Shown in pieces: positions 56,573 through 64,000 of a stretch of DNA of 64,000 bases. Source of the DNA: Nocardioides nitrophenolicus (GTDB lineage Bacteria; Actinomycetota; Actinomycetes; Propionibacteriales; Nocardioidaceae); the NCBI RefSeq assembly GCF_016907515.1, contig NZ_JAFBBY010000001.1, forward strand, positions 5,704,001-5,768,000. The letters are read 5' to 3'. The position numbers were made by a program, and so were the translations under genes. Below the pieces are notes generated by a model. It made no database searches. It saw nothing but the letters and a program-made list of their open reading frames with translations, and was not told the origin of the DNA. Position 1 is the stretch's first letter, and each line of letters opens with the position of its first letter.

Positions 56573-57565
56573 TCAGCCGCCGATGGCCGACATCGGCCGG
56601 TCCGGCTGCAGGAAGGTCGGGTCGTCGATGCCGTGGCCGGGGAGCTTGCCCCACATGGCGGTGCGCCACCGGGCGGCGAGGTCGGCGTCCGAGGCTCCGG
56701 TGCGCAGGGCGGTGCGCAGGTCGGACTCGGTGCGGGCGAACAGGCAGTTGCGGACCTGGCCGTCGGCGGTGAGCCGGACCCGGTCGCAGTCGCCGCAGAA
56801 CGGGCGGGTGACCGAGGCGATGACGCCGACGGTGGCGGGGCCGTCGTCGACGCGGAAGAGCTCGGCGGGCGCGCTGCCCCGGGGCTCGGCGGCCGGCGAG
56901 AGCCGGAAGACGGAGGACAACGACGACAGGATCTCGTCGGCGGTCACCATCGAGGATCGGTCCCAGCCGTGCTGCGCGTCGAGGGGCATCTGCTCGATGA
57001 AGCGCAGCTGGTAGCCGCGCTCGAGGCACCAGGCGAGCAGCTCGGGGGCCTGGTCGTCGTTGACGCCGCGCAGCAGGACCGCGTTGACCTTCACCGGCCC
57101 GAGACCGGCGGCCTCGGCGGCGGCCAGGCCCTCGACGACGTCGGCGAACCGGTCGCGCCGGGTGATCTGGTGGAAGGTGTCGCTGCGGACGGTGTCGAGG
57201 CTGACGTTGGCGCGGTTCAGGCCCGCCTCGGCGAGCGCGGAGGCGGTGCGGGCCAGGCCGAGCGCGTTGGTGGTGATCGACATCTCGACGTCGGCGTCGA
57301 GGGCGCGCACTTGACGCACGATGTCGACCAGGCCGCGGCGCACGAGCGGCTCGCCGCCGGTGAAGCGCACCTCGGTGACCCCGAGCTCGCGGACCGCGAC
57401 GCCGATCAGCCGCACCACCTCGGCGTCGGTGAGCTGCTCGTCGGTCGGCATCCAGTCCAGGCCCTCGGGCGGCATGCAGTAGGTGCAGCGCAGGTTGCAG
57501 CGATCGGTGAGCGAGACCCGGAGGTCGGTCGCGATCCGTCCGTGCTGGTCGATGAGAGGCTGCAC
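56573..57565 (-). CDS. moaA: GTP 3',8-cyclase (molybdenum cofactor synthesis)
   Basis: This radical-SAM enzyme of 330 residues has the N-terminal cluster motif CNLRCTYC (23-30), EVRFTGGEPLVRR with the SAM-binding GGE, a second C-terminal cluster (CGDCDRVRLTADGQVRNC) and the GG tail that takes part in catalysis. It makes the precursor of molybdopterin from GTP. GTG at 57565 follows TAGACT by six bases. No other moa gene is in the window. Confidence 0.95.
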   Translation of the reverse strand: MQPLIDQHGRIATDLRVSLTDRCNLRCTYCMPPEGLDWMPTDEQLTDAEVVRLIGVAVRELGVTEVRFTGGEPLVRRGLVDIVRQVRALDADVEMSITTNALGLARTASALAEAGLNRANVSLDTVRSDTFHQITRRDRFADVVEGLAAAEAAGLGPVKVNAVLLRGVNDDQAPELLAWCLERGYQLRFIEQMPLDAQHGWDRSSMVTADEILSSLSSVFRLSPAAEPRGSAPAELFRVDDGPATVGVIASVTRPFCGDCDRVRLTADGQVRNCLFARTESDLRTALRTGASDADLAARWRTAMWGKLPGHGIDDPTFLQPDRPMSAIGG

Positions 57566-57571
57566 ACACCC

Positions 57572-57577
57572 AGTCTA
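57572..57577 (-). promoter_or_regulatory. -10 box (TAGACT) of moaA
   Basis: TAGACT ends six bases before the GTG at 57565. Confidence 0.55.
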
Positions 57578-57630
57578 GGTGGCGCCCCGGTTGGCTCCCG
57601 GCTGGTGCCGGGTCGCGCCGACCCGATGGC

Positions 57631-57636
57631 TACCGT
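57631..57636 (+). promoter_or_regulatory. -10 box (TACCGT) of the SURF1 gene
   Basis: TACCGT lies six bases before the GTG at 57643. Confidence 0.5.
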
Positions 57637-57642
57637 TGTCCC

Positions 57643-58554
57643 GTGCTTTCCTGGCTGTCCTCGTGGCGATTCCTGCTCAGTCGCCGCTGGGTGCTGTTCT
57701 TCCTGGCCATCATCCTGGTCGGCTGGGCGACCTGGTGGCTCGGCGAGTGGCAGTTCGGGCGCCTCGAGGACCGCAAGGAGCAGAACGCCGTCGTCCGGGC
57801 CAACGAGCAGCGCGACCCGATCGATGTCGCTGAGGTGCTCGCGCCCGGTCGCGAGGTCGCGGAGGAGGACCAGTGGCGGCTGGTCACCGCGACCGGTGAG
57901 TACGTCCGGGACGACACCGTCGTGGTCCGCTACCGCACCCGCAACGGCTACCCCGGCGTCGAGGTGGTCGTCCCCCTCGTCACCACCAGCGGTACGACGC
58001 TCCTCGTCGATCGCGGGTGGTACGGCACCGACAACCCGGTGATCAAGGGTGCCGAGCTGCCCGCTCCCCCGGCCGGCCGGGTGACGGTGACCGGATGGGT
58101 CCGCGCCGACGGCACGGGCAGCAGCACCGAGGTCGACGACCACTCCACCCGGGCGATCGCCAGCGGCCCGATCGGCCGGGCGATCGACCGGGAGGTCTAC
58201 ACCGGGTTCCTGGCGCTCAAGTCGGAGGACCCGGAGCCGGAGACCGAGCTGGCGGCCGTCGAGCTGCCCGACCTCGGTGAGGGTCCCCACTTCTTCTACG
58301 GCCTGCAGTGGTGGTTCTTCGGCGTCCTCGCCGTCGGCGGCTTCGGCTACCTCGCGTGGGACGAGCGCAGGCTCGGCCCGCGGGGCGAGCGGGTCGGCAC
58401 CAAGCGCCGCTCCGGTGGGCCCTTCTCGCGGCGCAACGATCAAAGGGAGCGCAGCATCCCGCCGTCGACGGGCAGCATCACCCCGGAGACGTACGACGCC
58501 GCCGGCGACAGCACGAACGCCGCCACCCGCCCGAACTCCTCCGGCAGCCCGTAG
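57643..58554 (+). CDS. SURF1 family cytochrome oxidase assembly protein
   Basis: The 303-residue protein has an N-terminal membrane helix (WVLFFLAIILVGWATWWLG), the SURF1 core (GEWQFGRLEDRK, GYPGVEVVVPLVTTSGTTLLVDRGW) and a C-terminal helix (HFFYGLQWWFFGVLAVGGFGYLAW). It helps insert haem into cytochrome c oxidase. The last 38 codons lie antisense within the SDR gene (58440-58554); this part is probably spurious or neutral in sequence. Confidence 0.9.
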   Translation: MLSWLSSWRFLLSRRWVLFFLAIILVGWATWWLGEWQFGRLEDRKEQNAVVRANEQRDPIDVAEVLAPGREVAEEDQWRLVTATGEYVRDDTVVVRYRTRNGYPGVEVVVPLVTTSGTTLLVDRGWYGTDNPVIKGAELPAPPAGRVTVTGWVRADGTGSSTEVDDHSTRAIASGPIGRAIDREVYTGFLALKSEDPEPETELAAVELPDLGEGPHFFYGLQWWFFGVLAVGGFGYLAWDERRLGPRGERVGTKRRSGGPFSRRNDQRERSIPPSTGSITPETYDAAGDSTNAATRPNSSGSP

Positions 58555-59195
58555 CGCCGCAGCGGGATCTGCTCCGAGGCGGCCGCACGTGCCGCGTCGG
58601 CGTCGCCGCTGCCGGCGTCCAGCTCGGCCACCCGCTCGGTCGCGAGCCGGCCCGGCAGCAGCCCGTTGACCCGGATGCCGCGCGGGCCGAGCTCGTCGGC
58701 GAGGGTCTTCGCGGCCATCGCGAGCCCGGGGCGCAGCCCGTTGGAGATGGCGAGGTCGAGGATCGGCTGGCGCACGCTGCTGGACAGCACGAACGCGATC
58801 GAGCCGCCGTCGCCCAGCACCGCGCCGACCTCGCGGGCCAGCCGGACCGCGCCCAGGAACACCGCGTCGAAGGCGGTGCGCCACTGCTCGTCGCTCATCT
58901 CGGTGATCAGCCCGGCGGGCGGCCCGCCGACGCTGATCAGCGCGCCGTCGACCCGCCCCCAGGTGGCCCGCGCCGCCTCGATCAGCCGGCCCGGGGTGTC
59001 GGCATCCGCGTTGTCGGCCACCACGCCGTGGGCCGACTCGCCGAGCGCCGCCGTGGTGGCGCGCACCGACTCCTCGTGCCGCCCCGAGATCACCACCCGG
59101 GCGCCGTCGGCGACCAGCGCCTCGGCGGTGGCCCGGCCCAGGCCGCGGGTGCCGCCGGTGACCAGGTAGACGCGGTCGGTGAGCTGCAGGTCCAT
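58440..59195 (-). CDS. short-chain dehydrogenase-like protein lacking the catalytic Tyr
   Basis: The 251-residue Rossmann protein has TGGTRGLG (13-20) and a Ser run (138-140) where the catalytic Ser sits. The YxxxK motif is replaced: Lys163 is there but residue 159 is Ala, in the stretch SNGLRPGLAMAAK. It belongs to the SDR group with an SN-type motif, some of whose members are poorly active. The start shares one base with the glpD stop (TGATG). The substrate is unknown. Confidence 0.88.
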   Translation of the reverse strand: MDLQLTDRVYLVTGGTRGLGRATAEALVADGARVVISGRHEESVRATTAALGESAHGVVADNADADTPGRLIEAARATWGRVDGALISVGGPPAGLITEMSDEQWRTAFDAVFLGAVRLAREVGAVLGDGGSIAFVLSSSVRQPILDLAISNGLRPGLAMAAKTLADELGPRGIRVNGLLPGRLATERVAELDAGSGDADAARAAASEQIPLRRYGLPEEFGRVAAFVLSPAASYVSGVMLPVDGGMLRSL

Positions 59196-60952
59196 CAGGA
59201 AGACTCCATCGACTCGATCTCCTCGGCGATCCGCGACACGGGTACGACGTCCGGGGCGCCCTTGCGCGCCGCGTCGGCCGTGTGGTCGTCGGGCTGCCGC
59301 TGACTCTCGCGCTCCGCCTCCACCCGCTTGAGGTAGTGCTGGAGCTCGCGGGTGTGCTGGTCGGAGTCCCAGCGCAGGTGCCCGCGCACCAGGTCGGCGA
59401 CGTACGGCGCCGCCGCGGCCCCGCGGTCGAAGGTCTCGAAGGAGACCCGCAGCCGCCGGGTGAGGATGTCGTCGAGGTGCCGGGCGCCCTCGTGGGTGAC
59501 GGCATAGACCGCCTCCGCCATCAGGTAGTCCTCGGCGCCGGGCAGCGGCTCGCCGAGGTCGGGCTCGGCGGCGATGAGGTCGAGCACCTCGAGCACCAGC
59601 GAGCCGTAGCGCTCCAGCAGGTGCTCGACGCGGTTGATCGCCAGGCCGGACTGGGCCGCGAGCGCGCGGCGCTGGTTCCACAGCGCCTGGTAGCCGTCGG
59701 CGCCGACCAGCGGGACGGTCTCGGTCACGCACTCCCCCGCACGCCGGCCGAGGACCGTCTCCAGTCCGTGCACCGCCTCGTCGACGGCATCGGCGGCCAT
59801 CACCCGGTAGGTGGTGTACTTGCCGCCCGCGACCACCACCAGCCCCGGCACGCTGTGGGCCACGGCGTGCTCGCGCGAGAGCTTGGACGTCGCCTCGGAC
59901 TCGCCGGCGAGGAGCGGGCGCAGCCCGGCGTAGACGCCCTCGACGTCGTCGCGGGTGAGCGGCACCTCCAGCACTCGGTTGACGTGCTCGAGCAGGTAGT
60001 CGATGTCACTGCTGCTCGCCGCCGGGTGGTCCTTGGAGAGCTCCCAGTCGGTGTCGGTGGTGCCGATGATCCAGTGCCGCTTCCACGGGATCACGAAGAG
60101 CACCGACTTCTCGGTGCGCAGGATGAGGCCGGTCTCGCCGCGGATCCGGTCGCGCGGCACCACCAGGTGGATGCCCTTGCTGGCGCGGACCTTGAACTGC
60201 CCGCGCTCGCGGGCCATGGCCTGGGTCTCGTCGGTCCACACGCCGGTCGCGTTGATGACCTGGGAGGCGCGGATGTCGAAGCGGTGCCCGGTCTCCAGGT
60301 CGATCACGGAGGCGCCCACCACGCGCTCGCTCTCCTTGATCAGCCCGAGCACGCGGGTGCGGGACGCGACGGCGGCACCGTACGTCGCGGCGGTGCGGGC
60401 CAGGAACATGGTGTGCCGGGCGTCGTCGACCTGCGCGTCGTAGTAGCGGATGGCACCGACCAGGGCGTCCTTGCGCAGTGACGGGAACGCCTTGCGGGCA
60501 CCCCGGCGGGTGAGGTGCTTGTGGACGGGCATGCCCTCGCCGTAGCCGCTGGCCTTCGACATGGCGTCGTACATCGCGACGCCGGTGCCGGCGTACCAGC
60601 GCTCCCAGCCGAGCCCGGTCAGCGGGTAGAGGAAGGGCACCGGACGCACCAGGTGGGGCGCGAGCCGCTGCATGAGCAGCCCGCGCTCCTTGAGCGCCTC
60701 GGCGACCAGGCGGAAGTCCAGCATCTCCAGGTAGCGCAGCCCGCCGTGGACCAGCTTGGAGCTGCGGCTGGAGGTGCCGGAGGCGAAGTCGCGGGCCTCG
60801 ACCAGCCCGACGGACAGCCCGCGGGTGGCGGCGTCGAGCGCCGCGCCGCAGCCGACGACCCCACCGCCGATGACGAGGACGTCGAGCGGCTGGGTCTCCA
60901 GCCGCCTGAGCGCGGCGGTGCGAGCCCGCGGGGAGAGGGGCGCCGCCTTCAC
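59195..60952 (-). CDS. glpD: glycerol-3-phosphate dehydrogenase (FAD-dependent)
   Basis: The 585-residue flavoprotein has the FAD motif [19 protein letters not shown] (27-45 approx.), [18 protein letters not shown] and the C-terminal DAO-associated helical domain. It oxidises sn-glycerol-3-phosphate to dihydroxyacetone phosphate at the membrane. The GTG start overlaps the glpK stop (GTGA, 60949-60952). The longer frame upstream is a shadow of glpK. Confidence 0.94.
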   Translation of the reverse strand: MKAAPLSPRARTAALRRLETQPLDVLVIGGGVVGCGAALDAATRGLSVGLVEARDFASGTSSRSSKLVHGGLRYLEMLDFRLVAEALKERGLLMQRLAPHLVRPVPFLYPLTGLGWERWYAGTGVAMYDAMSKASGYGEGMPVHKHLTRRGARKAFPSLRKDALVGAIRYYDAQVDDARHTMFLARTAATYGAAVASRTRVLGLIKESERVVGASVIDLETGHRFDIRASQVINATGVWTDETQAMARERGQFKVRASKGIHLVVPRDRIRGETGLILRTEKSVLFVIPWKRHWIIGTTDTDWELSKDHPAASSSDIDYLLEHVNRVLEVPLTRDDVEGVYAGLRPLLAGESEATSKLSREHAVAHSVPGLVVVAGGKYTTYRVMAADAVDEAVHGLETVLGRRAGECVTETVPLVGADGYQALWNQRRALAAQSGLAINRVEHLLERYGSLVLEVLDLIAAEPDLGEPLPGAEDYLMAEAVYAVTHEGARHLDDILTRRLRVSFETFDRGAAAAPYVADLVRGHLRWDSDQHTRELQHYLKRVEAERESQRQPDDHTADAARKGAPDVVPVSRIAEEIESMESS

Positions 60953-62478
60953 CGCTCCGCCACCTCCACCCAGTCGAGGGTGCGTTGGACCGCCTTCTGC
61001 CACTGGGCGTAGCCCGCCCGTCTGCGCTCCTCGTCCCACGCCGGCTCCCAGCGCACGTCCTCCTGCCAGTTCTGCCGCAGCTCGTCGGTGTCGCGCCAGT
61101 ACCCGACGGCGAGCCCCGCGGCGTACGCCGCCCCCAGCGCGGTGGTCTCCGGCACCACCGGCCGCGACACGGGTACGCCGAGCACGTCGGCCTGGATCTG
61201 CATGCACAGCCCGTTCAGGGTCACCCCACCGTCCACCTTGAGCACCTCCAGCTCGACCCCGGAGTCGGCCGACATCGCCTCGATCACGTCCCTCGACTGG
61301 TAGCAGATCGCCTCCAGCGTCGCCCGCGCGACGTGGGCGTTGGTGTTGAACCGGGACAGCCCGACGATCGCGCCCCGCGCGTCGGAGCGCCAGTACGGCG
61401 CGAACAGACCGGAGAAGGCCGGCACGAAGTAGACCCCGCCGTTGTCCTCGACCTGCCGGGCCAGCGACTCCGACTCCGCGGCGCCGCTGATGATCCCGAG
61501 CTGGTCGCGCAGCCACTGCACCGCCGACCCGGTCACCGCGATCGAGCCCTCCAGCGCGTAGACGCAGGGCTGGTCGCCCAGCTGGTACGCCGGCGTGGTG
61601 AGCAGCCCGGACTTCGACCGGACGATCTCGGTGCCGGTGTTGAGCAGCATGAAGTTGCCGGTCCCGTAGGTGTTCTTCGCCTCCCCCGGCGCGAAGCAGA
61701 CCTGGCCGACGGTCGCCGCCTGCTGGTCGCCGAGGATGCCGGTGATCGGCACCTCGCCGCCGAACGGGCCGTTGGCCCGGGTCACGCCGTAGGGCGTGCG
61801 CGCCGAGGACTCCCTGATCTCGGGCAGCATCGCGCGCGGCACCCCGAAGAACCCGAGCAGCTCCTCGTCCCAGTCCAGGGTCTCCAGGTCCATCAGCATG
61901 GTGCGGCCGGCATTGGTGACGTCGGTGACGTGCACGCCACCGTCGGGCCCGCCGGTGAGATTCCACAGCACCCAGCTGTCCGGCGTACCGAACAGGGCGT
62001 CGCCGCGCTCGGCCGCCTCCCGGGCGCCCGGCACGTTCTCCAGGATCCACTGCAGCTTGCCGCCGGAGAAGTAGGTCGCCGGGGGCAGGCCGGCGCGATG
62101 GCGGATGACGTCGCCGCGACCGTCGCGGTCCAGGGCGGCGGCGATCGCGTCGGTGCGGGTGTCCTGCCACACGATGGCGCTGGTGAGGGGGCGACCGGTG
62201 CGGCGGTCCCACACGATCGTGGTCTCCCGCTGGTTGGTGATGCCGACGGCGGCGAGGTCCTCGGCGCCGAGCCGGGCCTTAGCGAGCGTGGTCTGCACCA
62301 CCGCGGAGGTCCGCTCCCAGATCTCGATCGGGTTGTGCTCGACCCAGCCGGCCCGGGGCAGGATCTGGGAGTGCTCGAGCTGGTGCCGGGCCACCTCGCG
62401 GCCACCGTGGTCGAAGACCATGAACCGGGTGCTCGTCGTGCCCTGGTCGATCGCCCCGACGAACCGTGCCTCAGCCAT
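60949..62478 (-). CDS. glpK: glycerol kinase
   Basis: The 509-residue kinase has DQGTTSTR (11-18) for phosphate binding, [20 protein letters not shown], and the FGGY-type signature region [21 protein letters not shown] (as pattern). It phosphorylates glycerol with ATP, feeding glpD in the same operon. ATG at 62478 follows TAGGCT by seven bases. No glycerol facilitator gene is present, so uptake may be passive or encoded elsewhere. Confidence 0.95.
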   Translation of the reverse strand: MAEARFVGAIDQGTTSTRFMVFDHGGREVARHQLEHSQILPRAGWVEHNPIEIWERTSAVVQTTLAKARLGAEDLAAVGITNQRETTIVWDRRTGRPLTSAIVWQDTRTDAIAAALDRDGRGDVIRHRAGLPPATYFSGGKLQWILENVPGAREAAERGDALFGTPDSWVLWNLTGGPDGGVHVTDVTNAGRTMLMDLETLDWDEELLGFFGVPRAMLPEIRESSARTPYGVTRANGPFGGEVPITGILGDQQAATVGQVCFAPGEAKNTYGTGNFMLLNTGTEIVRSKSGLLTTPAYQLGDQPCVYALEGSIAVTGSAVQWLRDQLGIISGAAESESLARQVEDNGGVYFVPAFSGLFAPYWRSDARGAIVGLSRFNTNAHVARATLEAICYQSRDVIEAMSADSGVELEVLKVDGGVTLNGLCMQIQADVLGVPVSRPVVPETTALGAAYAAGLAVGYWRDTDELRQNWQEDVRWEPAWDEERRRAGYAQWQKAVQRTLDWVEVAER

Positions 62479-62485
62479 GGGTCGA

Positions 62486-62491
62486 AGCCTA
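62486..62491 (-). promoter_or_regulatory. -10 box (TAGGCT) of the glpK-glpD operon
   Basis: TAGGCT ends seven bases before the ATG at 62478. Confidence 0.55.
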
Positions 62492-62559
62492 CGGACCTGC
62501 GGGGTGCCTCAGGGACATTCCGGATGCGGGTCGTCGGCGGGCTCTGTCAGGGTGGGGCC

Positions 62560-63285
62560 ATGACAGCAGTCGCGGCGCGCGCCATCGAGCTCCACAAGCG
62601 CTACGGATCGGGTGACTCGGAGGTCCGCGCGCTCGACGGGGTCTCCCTCGACATCGGCGCCCGCGAGTTCACCGCGATCATGGGCCCGTCGGGCTCCGGC
62701 AAGTCCACGTTGATGCACTGCCTCGCCGCGCTCGACACCCCGACGTCGGGCGACGTCGAGATCGGCGAGGTCGCGCTGTCCCGGCTGCGCGACAAGGCCC
62801 TCACCGCGCTGCGACGCGAGCAGATCGGGTTCGTCTTCCAGGCGTTCAACCTGGTGCCGACCCTCACCGCGCGCGAGAACATCCTGCTGCCGCTGAGCCT
62901 CGCCGGCCGCAAGCCCGACCAGGCCTGGTTCGACACCGTCGTCGACACCGTCGGGCTGCGCGACCGGCTCGGCCACCGTCCGTCGCAGATGTCCGGCGGG
63001 CAGCAGCAGCGGGTCGCCTGCGCGCGGGCGCTGGTCAGCAAGCCGTCCATCGTGTTCGCCGACGAGCCGACCGGCAACCTCGACAGCACCTCGGGGGCGG
63101 AGGTGCTCGGCTTCCTGCGCCGCAGCGTCGACGAGTTCGACCAGACCATCGTGATGGTCACCCACGACGCGGTCGCGGCGTCGTACTGCGACCGCGTGGT
63201 GTTCCTCGCCGACGGCCGGGTGGTCGACGAGCTGCGTGAGCCGAACCGCGAGCTGATCCTGGAGCGGATGACGTGCTTCGGCTGA
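62560..63285 (+). CDS. ABC transporter ATP-binding protein, MacB/LolD type
   Basis: The 241-residue ATPase has Walker A GPSGSGKST, Q-loop VFQAFNLVPTLTA, signature MSGGQQQR, Walker B IVFADEPTGNLDS and H-loop VTHD. The FNLVPTLTA and GNLDS features are typical of the MacB/LolD group that partners FtsX-like permeases. ATG at 62560 follows CAGGGT with six bases between, close to the leaderless pattern. It overlaps the permease start by 13 bases. Confidence 0.94.
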   Translation: MTAVAARAIELHKRYGSGDSEVRALDGVSLDIGAREFTAIMGPSGSGKSTLMHCLAALDTPTSGDVEIGEVALSRLRDKALTALRREQIGFVFQAFNLVPTLTARENILLPLSLAGRKPDQAWFDTVVDTVGLRDRLGHRPSQMSGGQQQRVACARALVSKPSIVFADEPTGNLDSTSGAEVLGFLRRSVDEFDQTIVMVTHDAVAASYCDRVVFLADGRVVDELREPNRELILERMTCFG

Positions 63286-64000
63286 CCCTGCGCAACCTGC
63301 TGGCCCGCAAGGTGCGGCTCGTGATGAGCGGGCTGTCGATCATCCTCGGCGTGGCGTTCCTGTCCGGCGTGCTGGTGTTCAGCAACGGCCTGTCGGCCAC
63401 CTTCGACGGCATCATCCACGGCTCCACGCCCGACGGCGTGGTGCGGGCCGCCGACACCGCGTCCTTCGACGGTGGCGTCTCCGGCCAGACGGCCCGGGCG
63501 CTCACCCCCGACGACGTCACCCGGCTCGCGGGTCTGCCCCAGGTCGCCCGTGCCGACGGCGACGTCGCCGGCTTCGGCATGAGCCTGCTCGCCAGCGACG
63601 GCACCCTCGTCGGCGGCACCGGCGCGCCGACGCTCGCCTTCAACCACACCGACGGACCCAACATGGACGGCGAGCGGGCGCTGCTCCTGACGTCGGGCCG
63701 CTGGCCGGGCGGGCCGGGCGAGATCGTGCTCGACGAGGCCGCCGCGAAGGCCGGCGACTACCGCGTCGGCGACCAGGTCAAGCTGCTCGCGCCGTTCGGG
63801 ACCCTGGAGCGGACCGCGACGCTGGTCGGCACCGCCGAGTTCAACGGCGGCGGCACCGCCGGCGCCACCCTGCTCGTCTTCACCACCGAGGAGGCCCAGC
63901 AGCTGTTCCTCGGCGGCAAGGACGTCTACAACCAGATCAGTCTCACCGCTGCCGACGGGGTGTCCCAGGAGCAGCTGGTCGCCGCCGCTCGGAAGGTGCT
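63273..64000 (+). CDS. FtsX/MacB-type ABC permease, N-terminal part (cut by window end)
   Basis: The frame starts at GTG 63273, inside the ATPase gene, and stays open to the last base (over 240 codons). It reads MLRLTLRNLLARKVRLVMSG, then a membrane helix (SIILGVAFLSGVLVFSNGL) and an extracytoplasmic MacB-like domain (RLAGLPQVARADGDV, TSGRWPGGPGEIVLDEAAA, RVGDQVKLLA). The gene should encode a several-helix permease that exports lipid-like or antimicrobial compounds or acts as a mechanotransmitter. The C-terminal helices lie beyond the window. Confidence 0.92.
   Translation, partial: MLRLTLRNLLARKVRLVMSGLSIILGVAFLSGVLVFSNGLSATFDGIIHGSTPDGVVRAADTASFDGGVSGQTARALTPDDVTRLAGLPQVARADGDVAGFGMSLLASDGTLVGGTGAPTLAFNHTDGPNMDGERALLLTSGRWPGGPGEIVLDEAAAKAGDYRVGDQVKLLAPFGTLERTATLVGTAEFNGGGTAGATLLVFTTEEAQQLFLGGKDVYNQISLTAADGVSQEQLVAAARKV

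Noticed and set aside
59195..62212. A 1005-codon open frame on the minus strand suggesting a giant fusion
   Set aside because: The upstream part is an out-of-frame shadow of glpK; glpD starts at GTG 60952 with a GTGA overlap.
60985..63285. A 766-codon plus-strand frame ahead of the ABC ATPase
   Set aside because: It is antisense to glpK until about 62500; the ATPase begins at ATG 62560.

Overview
The window comes from a very GC-rich actinobacterium, most likely a Nocardioides-like member of the Propionibacteriales. That placement is inference. It rests on the base composition, the start-codon and promoter habit (TAnnnT placed 6-7 nt before the start codon, with no Shine-Dalgarno), an InhA-type enoyl reductase behind FabG, a CE1758/CE1759-type LLM/flavin-reductase pair, and actinobacterial families such as DUF5703, DUF6458 and DUF3099. 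No database could be searched. Functions come from motifs and recognised families; genes I do not recognise are marked as such. The window holds 72 protein genes (two cut by the window edges) and one tRNA-Leu. I see no rRNA, CRISPR array, transposase, phage or conjugation gene.

Layout. 1-7.6 kb: end of an aldo/keto reductase, DUF5703, M20 peptidase, a one-TM protein, a YbaK-type editing protein, then a GMC oxidoreductase and a Baeyer-Villiger-type monooxygenase opposite an AraC regulator. 7.6-8.1 kb: a repeat-filled gap. 8.1-15.4 kb: a LysR regulator, an alpha/beta hydrolase and a complete five-gene peptide-type ABC importer. 15.6-25.5 kb: a secreted collagen-like protein with a BclB-like C-terminus, a TPR lipoprotein, tRNA-Leu(GAG) with a strong terminator, small regulators and enzymes, galactokinase, and an ECF sigma/membrane protein/AhpD-like operon. 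25.8-34.7 kb: an acyl-CoA dehydrogenase pair under a palindromic operator, a membrane protein opposite a secreted protein, a peptide deformylase, an esterase, and a CMD/DapB-like pair. 34.7-40 kb: a mandelate-type lower pathway (benzoylformate decarboxylase, transporter, aldehyde dehydrogenase) opposite its LysR regulator. 40-54 kb: SpoU methylase, siroheme synthase, PEBP protein, acyl-CoA dehydrogenase, LLM duo, TauE/SafE exporter, SPFH/NfeD pair, ABC ATPase, SerB, SixA. 54-59 kb: FabI-FabG, dodecin, DUF3099, MoaA, SURF1. 58.4-64 kb: SDR, GlpD, GlpK, then an ABC-type export pair cut by the window end.

Working relations. Genes are tightly coupled by ATGA, GTGA or TGATG overlaps: the ABC importer, the aromatic-acid operon, GlpK-GlpD-SDR, NfeD-SPFH-TauE, and sigma-TM-AhpD. 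Metabolism leans to oxidation of lipids, ketones and aromatics and to glycerol use.

The least ordinary material is non-coding. Three unrelated palindromic repeat families (A: 24-bp, always in pairs; B: 36-44-bp palindromes in convergent gaps; C: a 116-bp element with 20-bp terminal inverted repeats inside a 187-bp tandem duplication) sit at gene 3' ends. At least 23 genes carry TAnnnT 6-7 nt before their start, and in several tandem pairs the TAG stop codon of one gene is the first half of the next gene's -10 box.
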